Source of the DNA: Tritrichomonas musculus
Taxonomy: Eukaryota; Parabasalia; Tritrichomonadida; Tritrichomonadidae
Length of the DNA stretch: 64,000 nt
Assembly: GCA_039105265.1 (NCBI GenBank)
Contig: JAPFFF010000001.1
Span: 992,001-1,056,000, forward strand
Direction of reading: 5' to 3'
Shown here one piece after another: positions 1 through 7,940 of this stretch. The notes under the pieces were generated by a model. It was not told the origin of the DNA, made no database searches, and saw only the letters and a list, made by a program, of their open reading frames with translations. Each line of letters opens with the position of its first letter. Positions within the stretch are counted from its first letter, which is position 1. The translations under genes and the position numbers were made by a program.

Positions 1-526
1 AGAATACTTGCGTTTTTATCATTCAATTTTAAATTTATGAAAATCATGTCAATAAATAATATATTATAAATTTTTTGCTATATAAATAATCAATTATTTA
101 AAGAAAATTCTAATATTGCTTTGAGAAAAACATATTTTAATATTTTTTCTTTCAAAAAGGTAGATTCCATCTGAATAAATTCAATAAGATGTTTTAAAAT
201 ATTGAATGATAATTATAATAAAAAAAAAAAATGATAAAAAATGATATTCTTTTAAAAATTAAGGCTTCCAAAAGCCATATTTTAAATTCATTTTTTTAAT
301 TTTATATAGTTATATTGATTTTATAAATAAATTTTTAAATTTATGCGCCAATATAAATATGCAAATTTTTGGCCATCATGCAATTTTTCAATCAGTTTAT
401 TTAATATGTTAATAAAAACATGTGCATTAAATAAATTCATATGCTCAAATTGTTAAATAATAGATTATTTTGTGGCTTTCAACCATGTTAAATTTTTCTA
501 AAAATATTGATTTATTTCCGAACAGT
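1..526. other. AT-rich spacer, no gene seen
   Basis: Very AT-rich sequence with homopolymer runs and stops in all frames. I see no coding, tRNA or repeat signal that I can support. It ends at the presumed terminus of Maverick element B. Confidence 0.5.
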
Positions 527-575
527 AGTAGTGTGAAATGGTGATTCTGGGCTTTCACCCCAAAATCCCCATTTC
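527..575 (+). repeat. TIR tip of Maverick B (one end only)
   Basis: It begins AGTAGTGTG and continues with GGTGATT and a G-rich/C-rich hairpin around 548-562. The layout matches the TIR tips of A at 1085 and C at 23653 but the sequence is divergent. No inverted partner was found in the window. Confidence 0.55.
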
Positions 576-668
576 AGAATTAAATGACAAAACGAATGAA
601 TAATTTATGCATGATTTGAATGTTATATTTAATTTTGGAATTAATGAAAGAATTAGTGTTAGAATTTA

Positions 669-687
669 TTTTATCACCAACGAAAAA
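669..687 (+). promoter_or_regulatory. 19-nt leader before small ORF of B
   Basis: A 19-nt string (TTTTATCACCAACGAAAAA) lies directly in front of the ATG at 688. It recurs exactly at 17751-17769, four bases before the polymerase ATG at 17773. TCAC fits the trichomonad initiator consensus TCA(+1)Y(T/A) loosely, so this may be the transcription start region. That function is inferred. Confidence 0.5.
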
Positions 688-888
688 ATGACATTTGAGA
701 AAGTTAATGAAAGAATAAATGTTTTATTTAATGAAATCGTTAAATGCCAAAATCTAATGTGTGAATATATATGTAATTTCAATGAAAGTCATTCAATGAG
801 AAAGCGTTTATACTGGACTAATGAAATCAAAAAGACTCGTAAATTAATGAAATCACTAAAGTCTGAACTATCAATGTATATGTTTTAA
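688..888 (+). CDS. small hypothetical protein, 66 aa, near the tip of Maverick B
   Basis: I do not recognise this protein. The frame is open further upstream (to 607), but the ATG at 688 is preferred because the shared 19-nt leader abuts it, as it does for the polymerase remnant at 17773. The product is helical and Lys/Glu/Asn rich, basic towards its C-terminus, with no membrane segment or catalytic motif. It sits about 160 bp inside the presumed TIR tip and is separated from the rest of element B by element A. It may be a small subterminal gene of the Maverick or a chance ORF. No counterpart was found at the equivalent place in A or C. Confidence 0.35.
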   Translation: MTFEKVNERINVLFNEIVKCQNLMCEYICNFNESHSMRKRLYWTNEIKKTRKLMKSLKSELSMYMF

Positions 889-912
889 TTGAATTCGTTA
901 TTTTTCATTCAT

Positions 913-998
913 AAATCCGTAAATCTTGTCAAATCTGTAAATCCGTAAATCTTGTCAAATCTGTAAATCCGTAAATCAGTAAATCTTGACAAATCTGT
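913..998 (+). repeat. short tandem repeat, 26-bp unit
   Basis: Three to four imperfect copies of a unit built from AAATCCGT, AAATCTTGTC and AAATCTGT. It lies just left of the insertion point of element A, within the presumed subterminal part of B. Confidence 0.8.
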
Positions 999-1079
999 AA
1001 AAATTGAATTAAAATCTGCAGATCTGGGATTTTTCAATGCATTCAATTTCATTAAAATTGGTAGACAATTATACCTGCA

Positions 1080-1084
1080 CTTTT
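1080..1084. repeat. target-site duplication of Maverick A, left (CTTTT)
   Basis: CTTTT directly precedes the TIR tip at 1085 and is repeated directly after the right TIR at 16861-16865. A 5-bp duplication is in the 5-6 bp range known for Mavericks. Confidence 0.85.
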
Positions 1085-1420
1085 AGTAGTATGATGAAAA
1101 GGGTGATTTTAGGACTAAGTCCCAAAACCCCCCTTTTTGCATCCCGCGCCTAGTGAAAGTACAACTGTCAAACTTTCGGTACAATTCTTATATCATTTTC
1201 ATATATGATCTACAACAGGCGTGATTTTTCAAAAATTACACTCAGACTTGTTTTCAAAATCGAAATTTACATCATCGAACTCAAAATCATGAACTTTTTT
1301 GATGATCTCAAATTTATCGAAATACATATGCGAGATAAATTTCTGAACTTTACATATGTTTTCAATACTGTTTTAATATTTGATCTGAGGTAGGTGATTT
1401 TAGGACCTGTATTGAGCATA
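1085..1420 (+). repeat. left TIR of Maverick A
   Basis: 336 bp, the inverted match of 16525-16860. I saw one mismatch near the inner edge and no indels. The tip is AGTAGTATGATG, with an imperfect hairpin at 1107-1127. The 62-aa open frame inside it (1205-1393) is simply mirrored in the other TIR and is not treated as a gene. Confidence 0.95.
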
Positions 1421-1443
1421 AAAATAATTCTCAACTCTTAATT

Positions 1444-1959
1444 TCATGGTCGAGTATTGTTCATAACGATATCAAAACTTCTCTTTTCTTTTTGTTTTCG
1501 TATTTCATTTTCTGTTGGTGGAATTGCTGTATGTGATAACCACGAACTATAATAAGTAAAAGTTCCTGCATCTGTGATTTCATTTCTGATTTCTACATAT
1601 TTCATTCCACATTTCCACATCCATTTTTCACTCTTGTCTACTCTAATAAATAATCTTCCACATTTAAACAACATTTCTAGCTCATGATTTGTTATGATTT
1701 CGTGTGTGCCAGTGTCAGAAGCTAGAGAGATACAAGTTACATAAACATTACAGCTATCACGGCCAGGTTTTGCAAAATTATCTGGCATAGTCTGGTACTT
1801 ATCTATGAAAGCGTATGTGGAATGTCCCTTTTCGAAATAACGAGCAGGGAAGTTCTGCTTTAGAACATTCATGATCGCAGTTGCTGTTAAACATCTATAA
1901 CCATAATAAATTTTGTACTTTTCGATGTTCTTTGGTGTAATTATTGTTTTCTCTGCCAT
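1444..1959 (-). CDS. unknown Maverick protein, 171 aa, first gene inside the left TIR of A
   Basis: I do not recognise the family. The product is a soluble-looking mixed alpha/beta protein with several Cys and Trp residues, no signal peptide and no membrane segment. It starts with ATG after a T-rich stretch ending in TTTTATCACATACAC, similar to the leaders of other genes of these elements. A degenerate relative appears at the same relative place in element C (41083-41440), sharing the local pattern MLF-C--L-I. It is therefore probably a conserved accessory gene at the capsid end of these Mavericks. I looked for an adenain-type His-Asp/Glu-Cys protease pattern and did not find a convincing one. 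Confidence 0.6.
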   Translation of the reverse strand: MAEKTIITPKNIEKYKIYYGYRCLTATAIMNVLKQNFPARYFEKGHSTYAFIDKYQTMPDNFAKPGRDSCNVYVTCISLASDTGTHEIITNHELEMLFKCGRLFIRVDKSEKWMWKCGMKYVEIRNEITDAGTFTYYSSWLSHTAIPPTENEIRKQKEKRSFDIVMNNTRP

Positions 1960-2081
1960 CTATTTTTGTGTATGTGATAAAATTCAAAAAAGTTCAAACA
2001 AAAATAAAAATCCTCAAAATCACAATTCAAGAGCGCCCATAATTTACTCATATCCAGCAGGGACACCTACAGCATAATACT

Positions 2082-3977
2082 CTACACCATTTGTGCTCCA
2101 GGTCCAGTATGTATCGCTGCAAATCCAAGCTTCTGGTGCAGGTGGGGTTGTTGGTCTGGGTCTGGTATAAAGTAAGTGTCGTTCTCTCCTTGGTACATAG
2201 GTTGTCCTCTAAATGTGACTGTAATAGATGCTGTACCAGTGTCGATACCGTCAAAGACATAGCCAGCATTACTTCTCTCCATTTGGAAGTTGATACCGAA
2301 AGAAGTACCATCACTTCTACAATTTGTGTATCTTTTCCCTGTAGCAGGATCATTAAGTGGCTGCGTGAAAGAATCCTCAAATTCCTGTGTTGCTTCTAAA
2401 GTTCCATCAAGTTCATTTGCTATAAGTTGATGTTGATAGAACCTTGCTGCACAAGTATCACTGAATTCAGTATCTGGGTATGTTCTTTTGTTAACTACAA
2501 GTTGAACATTTCTGTACATAATATTATCAAAGCAGGTGATATCTGCCGGCGATTTTGGAAACATCATCGTAATATTAGTAGCGTTACGAAGAGGTACAGA
2601 CTTAGAGATTTCAAGTCCGTTTACCTTTGCACTTCCCTCAAAGATTTCTCGTGTTAATTCTTGTGCAGGTACTAGCAATGGTGTTTGTAATTCTCGAACT
2701 AAACCTTGGTATGTTTCTTGTTTTAGTCCAAATCCTGCCAAGTTGCTGCGTCCCAATTGTATTGTGCCACTAAGGACATCTAGAGTTACTTTACCTACGC
2801 TGAGGTTGATATTGTTGTCGCTATCTTTAACATCAGTAATTAAAGCTCCTTCTATTTTTTCACTTATGATTTTTACATCATCTCCAGCACTGAGAACATA
2901 ATCAGGATTGGCAGCAGCTATCATAGTCGCAAAAGTAGCTTTATTTATGTCCTCCTTTTTGACTCCATATTTAGTGTAGTCAGCTTCTGTATAATGAAAG
3001 TCTATCGTCAAAGGTTCTGCTTCATCATTATGTGTGTCTGCCCTACTTGCTGGTTCTGTATCTGTGTAAGCTTTTCTTGCGTGTAATCTTTGGTATTGTA
3101 TGTGGAGAGTTTGTGTAGAGGCTGGCTTTTCTGAATAATGAACGACGATATTAGATGGTCTTCCTACTTGTGTGAACTTACGTGAGATAGGTACGACTGC
3201 CGGAATTTGTTCTGTAATTTCTTTATCCTCCAAGAACTGCAATGTTTCTTTTACAATATTTGGATTTATTTGACACCAGACCATAGCGCGGAGGCTAGTT
3301 TTGACTTCCTCTTCTATTTCACCACAGATAGCATTTGGGTAGAGTTGCCATGCTTGAAGTACAAGTTGATCTGTAAATGGAATTGTAAGCTCAATAGTGA
3401 AAGTATGTGGCTGTCCATCAGCTATGTCTACCAAGTCAATGTAAGTTCCACAGACAGATGGTGAGTATTGTGCAACGTTTTCCCAGATACTATGACTGAA
3501 TTTACTAGAAGCTTTTGCATCTCTAGGTTTGATACTGTTATACGCGAAAGACTCTCGTTGGAGATCATCTTGTCTGTAGGCTGTGAGGAGAGTACCATTT
3601 ATCCAGAATCTACAGTCCTCATAGAATTCTACAGCATTTTTGAAACCAACAAAGATTTTCATAAGTCTGTTTTTATCTGCGGAAACATCTATAGGGTCTG
3701 ATAATTTTATTCTGAAGTCGAGGAGTATAGTAGAAAACGACTTTTCTATTTGTGTTATTGTATGTCCTGAGTGTGTGAGTTTTATTCGTGTTTTAGTTCC
3801 AACAGGGAGAGGAGCATCTTTGTCTTTAAATTCTTCCATAATAAATGAAAAACTATTATCGCCGCCGTTTTTTTGTATTAAATTGCGCATCTTATTTTGG
3901 AAAAACCCGAGTACGTCTCCTTCATCATTTCCTAAATTCTTTACTTGAGCGTTGTGGAATGTCATTTGTGTTTTCAA
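2082..3977 (-). CDS. MCP: Maverick A major capsid protein
   Basis: Double jelly-roll major capsid protein that would form the trimeric capsomers of the Polinton virion. It is recognised by alignment by eye with the other two copies in this window (19268-20968 and 35499-37388), which share the N-terminal NAQ-KN-GNDEGDVL pattern, GGDN-FSF, TRIKLTHSGHTI, LTREIFEG, PLRNATNITMMFP and YVFDGIDTG. The natural start is probably the ATG at 3965, where the MTFHNAQ context matches the starts of the other copies. The gene has about one break. It is divergently arranged with the small amphipathic protein gene at 4009, as in B and C. Confidence 0.88.
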   Translation of the reverse strand: MKTQMTFHNAQVKNLGNDEGDVLGFFQNKMRNLIQKNGGDNSFSFIMEEFKDKDAPLPVGTKTRIKLTHSGHTITQIEKSFSTILLDFRIKLSDPIDVSADKNRLMKIFVGFKNAVEFYEDCRFWINGTLLTAYRQDDLQRESFAYNSIKPRDAKASSKFSHSIWENVAQYSPSVCGTYIDLVDIADGQPHTFTIELTIPFTDQLVLQAWQLYPNAICGEIEEEVKTSLRAMVWCQINPNIVKETLQFLEDKEITEQIPAVVPISRKFTQVGRPSNIVVHYSEKPASTQTLHIQYQRLHARKAYTDTEPASRADTHNDEAEPLTIDFHYTEADYTKYGVKKEDINKATFATMIAAANPDYVLSAGDDVKIISEKIEGALITDVKDSDNNINLSVGKVTLDVLSGTIQLGRSNLAGFGLKQETYQGLVRELQTPLLVPAQELTREIFEGSAKVNGLEISKSVPLRNATNITMMFPKSPADITCFDNIMYRNVQLVVNKRTYPDTEFSDTCAARFYQHQLIANELDGTLEATQEFEDSFTQPLNDPATGKRYTNCRSDGTSFGINFQMERSNAGYVFDGIDTGTASITVTFRGQPMYQGENDTYFIPDPDQQPHLHQKLGFAAIHTGPGAQMV

Positions 3978-4008
3978 AAAAATTATCTTTTTCTACGAAT
4001 TCAAAATC

Positions 4009-4320
4009 ATGGCTTTCGGAAGTTTCTTCAAAAAAATAGCAAAAGGCGTGAAAAATGTCGTAAGTAAAGCAGCACCTATAGTATCTAAAGTAGCAAAAGC
4101 AGTAGCTCCAGTCTTTGGTGGTACAGTAGGAAATGTTCTCAATACTGTTGGTAATTTTGCAGATAAGGCAGATGCTTGGGCAAATGGTGACAAAAATAAT
4201 AACAATAATGATAGCCCTCCACAATTACAACCACAATATAGCAATCCACAATTAGGACTCATGCACAATATGGGAAGACGCAGAAATCCAGGCAGATTTG
4301 ATGTTCCTATGCTGAAGTAA
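4009..4320 (+). CDS. small amphipathic capsid-associated protein, 103 aa
   Basis: A short basic protein starting MAFGSFFKKIAKGVKNV. Residues 1-50 would form a Lys-rich amphipathic helix followed by an Ala/Val/Gly-rich hydrophobic stretch, then a low-complexity Asn/Gln region and a conserved C-terminus PGRFDVPMLK. Copies in B (21022-21312) and C (37482-37778) keep the N-terminal pattern and the C-terminal PG-F-(V/I)P(M/L)LK. It lies divergent to the capsid gene. By analogy with adenovirus pVI or similar virion peptides, a membrane-interacting minor virion protein is a reasonable inference. I know of no direct evidence for this family. The ATG at 4009 was chosen because it aligns with the MAFGS starts in all copies. 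Confidence 0.75.
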   Translation: MAFGSFFKKIAKGVKNVVSKAAPIVSKVAKAVAPVFGGTVGNVLNTVGNFADKADAWANGDKNNNNNDSPPQLQPQYSNPQLGLMHNMGRRRNPGRFDVPMLK

Positions 4321-4348
4321 GGTAGGTTTGAATTTCTGGCATTTATTT

Positions 4349-4483
4349 TTAGCAGTACAATTTTTTCCTCATTTCTTCATCTAACGGCGGATCTTCAGCA
4401 GGGAGTACAGCTTTTATTTCCACACACAATCGTAAAAATTCAACTACGATTAAACACGAAAGAAGAATATTTGTTATTATCAT
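4349..4483 (-). CDS. 44-aa single-span membrane protein, conserved antisense micro-ORF
   Basis: Too short for ordinary ORF calling. It begins with ATG at 4483 and has a hydrophobic segment at about residues 2-20 (ILLSCLIVVEFL), followed by an acidic tail ending EEMRKKLYC. Element B has an ORF of identical length (135 bp with stop) in the same place and strand at 21347-21481. The shared pattern is CL-V-EF near the membrane segment, P--DP-L in the middle and EMR--LY at the end, although the DNA has diverged strongly. Conserved length and residues argue that it is real. It lies antisense between the amphipathic and coiled-coil genes and is absent from the 22-bp gap in C. Function unknown; a small virion or membrane protein is a guess. 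Confidence 0.7.
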   Translation of the reverse strand: MIITNILLSCLIVVEFLRLCVEIKAVLPAEDPPLDEEMRKKLYC

Positions 4484-4500
4484 TTTTGTTTGAAATAAAG

Positions 4501-4839
4501 ATGACAGAAATCAAAATACTCCAGCCTATAACAAATTATATAAAAGAATTTGAATCCCCAGACGAATTTAATTTATTTTACAACAAGCATAAGGAGGAAA
4601 TAGATAGCACCACAACTCACAAACTTAATAAGCTCTATCATATACGAGGTTACAGAATTACCAAAATCAAAGATGTTTTAATGCTGAAGAAGCACGAGGA
4701 GAAGGCCGAGTATGTAAAGAAGCACGAGGAGAAAAAGGAGGAGGAGCCAGAAATGAATGTGCAAGATGAGATACGCCAAATGAAAGAAACTATAAACAGG
4801 ATCATACAATTCTTAAATCCTCCACAAGATAAATCATAA
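4501..4839 (+). CDS. small coiled-coil protein, 112 aa (Maverick)
   Basis: Family unknown. The N-terminal 60 residues are conserved in B (21535-21862) and C (37801-38163), with the pattern EF-(S/T)-DEFN-(F/Y)Y--(N/K)K, T(S/T)HKLNK-(Y/F)-I-GY-IT-I and LMLK. The C-terminal part is Lys/Glu-rich with heptads, predicted to form a coiled coil. The ATG at 4501 (MTEIKILQ) aligns with the starts of the other copies, and the upstream extension of the frame does not. It converges with the packaging ATPase gene. The constant pairing with capsid, amphipathic protein and ATPase suggests a virion or assembly role, which is inference. Confidence 0.7.
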   Translation: MTEIKILQPITNYIKEFESPDEFNLFYNKHKEEIDSTTTHKLNKLYHIRGYRITKIKDVLMLKKHEEKAEYVKKHEEKKEEEPEMNVQDEIRQMKETINRIIQFLNPPQDKS

Positions 4840-4847
4840 GTACAAGT

Positions 4848-5654
4848 TCATTTATTTTTTATTTTTGTTTCTCCTCCTTCTGTCACATGTACTATCATAT
4901 AAGGACGTTTATTTTTCATTTCTGACATAGTTTTATACATATCATAGAATTCTTCAAAAGTTAAGTTACTCGCGGACTGTGAATATATGAAGTGAAGTTG
5001 CTGTTTATTAAAGCACGGGAAGATAAATAATGTTGTGATTTCGTTCTTGATATGTGGTGCGAGTCCTTTCCATGATTGTATAAGCAAGAAGTAAGATATA
5101 TTTGTGTGTCTGCAGCGTCGTAGTTGTTGTGAGAAATATGATTCTGGTGCCGCGAACAATTTTGAATTTGCTATATCATCAAAGAGTATAAGAGTATGTA
5201 GGGTGTTTTTGCTGAAATCATGAACGTGCAATACTTGTAGCATATCCTCCTTCTGATCATCATCTATTTTTTCCTCTAAATTTTCTCTCTTTATCATATA
5301 GTACAGGTTCTTAGCCGATATTAATTCTTGAATAGCGTCCTTACAATTTTTCTCACTTATTACTATATACGGGATTTGAATAAATGTTTTCAGTGACTGC
5401 CAACTTTTATCATTCTCATCTCCGTTCTTCGTAACATATATTAACAAATGGTGTGTACTAAGAAGTGATATTTTTATGATTTCCTGTAGTGCTATCACAG
5501 TTTTCCCCATAGACTGTTTTCCTACTATAACATTCACAGAGTTGTAGCGAACATCTATATCACTGTGGATTTCATCTATGCTGCTGCCACTTAAGTTATT
5601 TTTGTTTATCTCCAGTGCTTGTGATACTATGTCATGAACTTTTTCTAGACTCAT
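4848..5654 (-). CDS. Maverick A genome-packaging ATPase (FtsK/HerA, A32-like)
   Basis: P-loop ATPase of the FtsK-HerA superfamily that powers DNA packaging in Polintons, adenovirus-like and PRD1-like viruses. Walker A is GKQSMGKT (near residue 50 from the chosen start). Walker B is LILFDD (about residue 158). A conserved QQLRRCRHTN followed by YFLLIQSWKGL corresponds to the sensor/arginine region. The ATG at 5654 (MSLEKVHDIV) is preferred to the further upstream ATG at 5681 because it matches the start of the C copy. At about 268 aa it has the usual length for Polinton ATPases. Copies are at 21873-22139 (part) and 38124-38942. Confidence 0.92.
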   Translation of the reverse strand: MSLEKVHDIVSQALEINKNNLSGSSIDEIHSDIDVRYNSVNVIVGKQSMGKTVIALQEIIKISLLSTHHLLIYVTKNGDENDKSWQSLKTFIQIPYIVISEKNCKDAIQELISAKNLYYMIKRENLEEKIDDDQKEDMLQVLHVHDFSKNTLHTLILFDDIANSKLFAAPESYFSQQLRRCRHTNISYFLLIQSWKGLAPHIKNEITTLFIFPCFNKQQLHFIYSQSASNLTFEEFYDMYKTMSEMKNKRPYMIVHVTEGGETKIKNK

Positions 5655-5740
5655 TTTGCTGTTGGTAAATTGGGAAAGCACAGTAGCGGCAAAAATAAAT
5701 AACTCTCACTTATGGTTCCTCTCATTTATGGTTCCCCTTC

Positions 5741-6256
5741 TTACTGTCTTCTTTGTGGTGGTGGTTGTGCATTTTGATCATATGGAATGTTATTAGCTTG
5801 GCAGTATTGTATGATGGCAGATTTGAGTGTAGTAATGATGTTATTTCTTGTGTTATCTTTGGTTTGTTGATTTCCGTAGTACAAGTCACTTATACTTCCA
5901 GTCACCAGATCATCAATTTCATCTCTATAATCCTTCTTAGCTTTGGCAACAGCGCTAGGATTATTACCATCTATACCATATTTGTTCAATATAGGATTTA
6001 TAAATAATGTTTGCCATAAGTGTGCTATAGCTCTTTGAATAATAGGCAATTTAACTTCTGCTGGTAAATTCTGTATTGGAGCATAAGCATACTTAAGTGT
6101 GAGTTCTTTATCGAGAAGGTACTTCCTAAATCTCTGGAATGGTGAAAGTCTCTTAGCTTTACGAACAGAGTAGCCAGTAGTGTTCACACCTTCTGGAAAT
6201 CCTCTATAGCCTGGAGCAACATTACCGATATTTCTAGGATCAGTCACCATCATCAT
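5741..6256 (-). CDS. unknown Maverick protein, 171 aa
   Basis: Family not recognised. The N-terminal half carries GYRGFPEG and a basic stretch (VRKAKRLSPFQRFRKY), followed by a helical region and a Gln/Pro-rich tail. It is related to the central and C-terminal part of the 328-aa protein of C (38985-39971: SFVKEKRKNAFARFRDYV). The gene overlaps the preceding gene (6240-7064) slightly, and the two are co-oriented. Its place between ATPase and fibre suggests a structural, possibly vertex, protein, but I see no jelly-roll signature by eye. Confidence 0.6.
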   Translation of the reverse strand: MMMVTDPRNIGNVAPGYRGFPEGVNTTGYSVRKAKRLSPFQRFRKYLLDKELTLKYAYAPIQNLPAEVKLPIIQRAIAHLWQTLFINPILNKYGIDGNNPSAVAKAKKDYRDEIDDLVTGSISDLYYGNQQTKDNTRNNIITTLKSAIIQYCQANNIPYDQNAQPPPQRRQ

Positions 6257-7064
6257 CGATATAGCGTAAGTTATGAAATTGTTCCCGAAGCCACTTATTC
6301 TTAGGATTTCCTGCTCTGTCTTTCCTTAGTGGGAATTGTTGGTAGTAAGCAAGGTCATGTGGGAATTTAGAGACGGTAGTTGTGTAGCCATTTATGTATA
6401 AAGGTTGGTTTCTGGAATTATATACAACAACATCAGGAATTCCATCATTGTTGATATCAGTTAAGTTTGTAATTTCTGCAGGACCATTGGGGTCTTTTTT
6501 GTTGAGAAACCATTTTGCATTTGGCTTTGCTTTTGAGTTATGTTTTGATACCATACGATCTGCGCCTGCTGGTGATATTGCTTGTTTTACTCTAGTGATA
6601 TCACGTTTCATGTTTAGGATTAATTTTGCAAGATCGTCCATACCAACTTTAGAAGTGAAACCACCTGGATTAATGCTGCTGACCTTTTCTGTTATACCTT
6701 TTATTAACCACTGTCTTGCATATGCTCTTTGTTGTTCTGTAGTTCCAAAAAGTTCATCCATGTTTTCAGGTTTGATGTCAGTACCATTGAGCTTATTAAA
6801 CATTGTAAGTAAGTCTGCATCAGTATTTGTATGTCCCATGATTTCTTGAACATTACTATTTCTAGGATCCATGTAATTAGGAAGTCCATAACTCTTGAAA
6901 TCTCTATCTCTAGGGGTCTTATTCCACTGTGCTCCTGGTACAAACTGTGATGGTAACTCTGCTCTTTGTACTTGTGCTTGTGGGTGCCATAATTGCTGTG
7001 GAATAGTTTCTATCGGCAAATTATCTAAAATTTCATCCTCAATATTTACTTCTTGCTGTGCCAT
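6240..7064 (-). CDS. unknown Maverick protein with DxNxDGxxD loop, 274 aa
   Basis: The N-terminus is acidic and Pro/Gln-rich. Near residue 210 lies DINNDGIPDVVVYN, a calcium-loop-like DxNxDGxxD motif of the type seen in FG-GAP/dockerin repeats, followed by PLYINGYTT. The corresponding protein of C has VNGDNIPDIII and PIYINGYTT, so the block is conserved between divergent elements. No enzyme motif is visible. Position among the virion genes suggests a minor structural protein. A terminal-protein role cannot be excluded. The product name is deliberately neutral. Confidence 0.6.
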   Translation of the reverse strand: MAQQEVNIEDEILDNLPIETIPQQLWHPQAQVQRAELPSQFVPGAQWNKTPRDRDFKSYGLPNYMDPRNSNVQEIMGHTNTDADLLTMFNKLNGTDIKPENMDELFGTTEQQRAYARQWLIKGITEKVSSINPGGFTSKVGMDDLAKLILNMKRDITRVKQAISPAGADRMVSKHNSKAKPNAKWFLNKKDPNGPAEITNLTDINNDGIPDVVVYNSRNQPLYINGYTTTVSKFPHDLAYYQQFPLRKDRAGNPKNKWLREQFHNLRYIDDDGD

Positions 7065-7094
7065 TTTAAATTTTCAGAAAAAAATAACATATAT

Positions 7095-7199
7095 GATATT
7101 CATAAATTACAAAACAGAGATGATATTCACAAATTACAAAACAGAGATGATATTCACAAATTACAAAACAGAGATGATATTCACAAATTACAAAACATA
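7095..7199 (+). repeat. four tandem copies of a 27-bp unit
   Basis: Units starting GATATTCACAAATTAC at 7095, 7122, 7149 and 7176, nearly identical. It lies between two divergent genes of element A (starts at 7064 and 7220), so it may modulate both promoters. That is inference. Confidence 0.9.
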
Positions 7200-7219
7200 G
7201 ATTCTTTTTTCATAAAAAA

Positions 7220-7552
7220 ATGGTAAAAACTTACTTCATCACCAAAGACTACAACAATAATTTACCCTCAGAATTTACTAGCAGTCTTAACAAAAGATAT
7301 ATTTCCTTTCAATACTGTCGTGCAACTTGCAAAGGTTATCTTGATGGCGAAACTGAAATTCACTGTAGTTTTATACAGAGGGACGAATATTGTGATTCTC
7401 TAGTATGGTATGCAAATGTTGTACCTCCTGATGATAATAGAAAATATGAATTTGTAGGTACGAAAAGACAATTTAAAGTATGGTTTACAGACACGAATGG
7501 TAACATTATTGAGCCAGATAACTTTACACTATTTCTGAAATTAGAATACTGA
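7220..7552 (+). CDS. unknown 110-aa Maverick protein
   Basis: Starts MVKTYFITKDY and is predicted to be beta-rich, ending in FTLFLKLEY. A degenerate copy is at 34567-34887 in C next to the fibre gene in the same relative arrangement, with conserved FIxKDY, RYISFQYC, PPD-NRKYE and the C-terminal FLKLEY. The terminal pattern (charged turn plus hydrophobic strand) resembles small virion proteins of Polinton-like viruses, but this is only an impression. It is divergent from the 274-aa gene across a tandem repeat and lies upstream of the fibre gene. Confidence 0.6.
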   Translation: MVKTYFITKDYNNNLPSEFTSSLNKRYISFQYCRATCKGYLDGETEIHCSFIQRDEYCDSLVWYANVVPPDDNRKYEFVGTKRQFKVWFTDTNGNIIEPDNFTLFLKLEY

Positions 7553-7599
7553 ACAAAGAATGAGAGCGAAACAATAGTGATAATCAGAAATGATACCCA

Positions 7600-7940
7600 C
7601 AATAGTACTCTCAATAGCGATAATCAGAAACGGTACCCACAATTCTGAAAACACAAATGGTACTCGCAATACTGACAATCATAATTACTACTTTCATTAC
7701 TGACAATCATAATTGCTATTCTCATTACTGACATCTATTTTTGCTATTCTCAATACTGACTTTCATAAATGGTACTCTCAATACTGACATCTATTTTTGC
7801 TACTCTCAATTCGGAAAATACACATGCTACTCTCAATACTGGCTTTCATAATTGTTACTCTACTTATCAAATCTCCTTTCTGCTACTCTACTTATCAAAT
7901 CTCTGTTCTGCTACTCTACTTATCAAATCTCTGTTTTAAT
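7600..7940 (+). repeat. degenerate short interspersed repeats, element A
   Basis: The stretch is built of repeated words such as TACTCTCAATACTGAC, TCATAATTGCTA and TACTCTACTTATCAAATCTC. No ORF of note. The sequence on to 8300 is similar low-complexity DNA with several ATCATTTATGAAA-like words. It fills the gap between the 110-aa gene and the fibre gene. Confidence 0.65.

Noticed and set aside
1205-1393. 62-aa ORF in the TIR of A
   Set aside because: It is mirrored identically at 16552-16740 because the TIRs are identical, and its codon pattern is that of non-coding repeat DNA.
1444-1959. ORF1 as a possible adenain-type maturation protease
   Set aside because: No His-(Asp/Glu)-Gln-Cys order with expected spacing could be seen.
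2091-3948. Several plus-strand ORFs of 60-120 aa
   Set aside because: They are antisense shadows of the capsid gene. Similar shadows over polymerase, ATPase, phosphatase and acyltransferase genes were also left out.
7555-7940. Short repeats as a CRISPR-like array
   Set aside because: Units vary in length and sequence with no regular unique spacers, and the context is a eukaryotic element.
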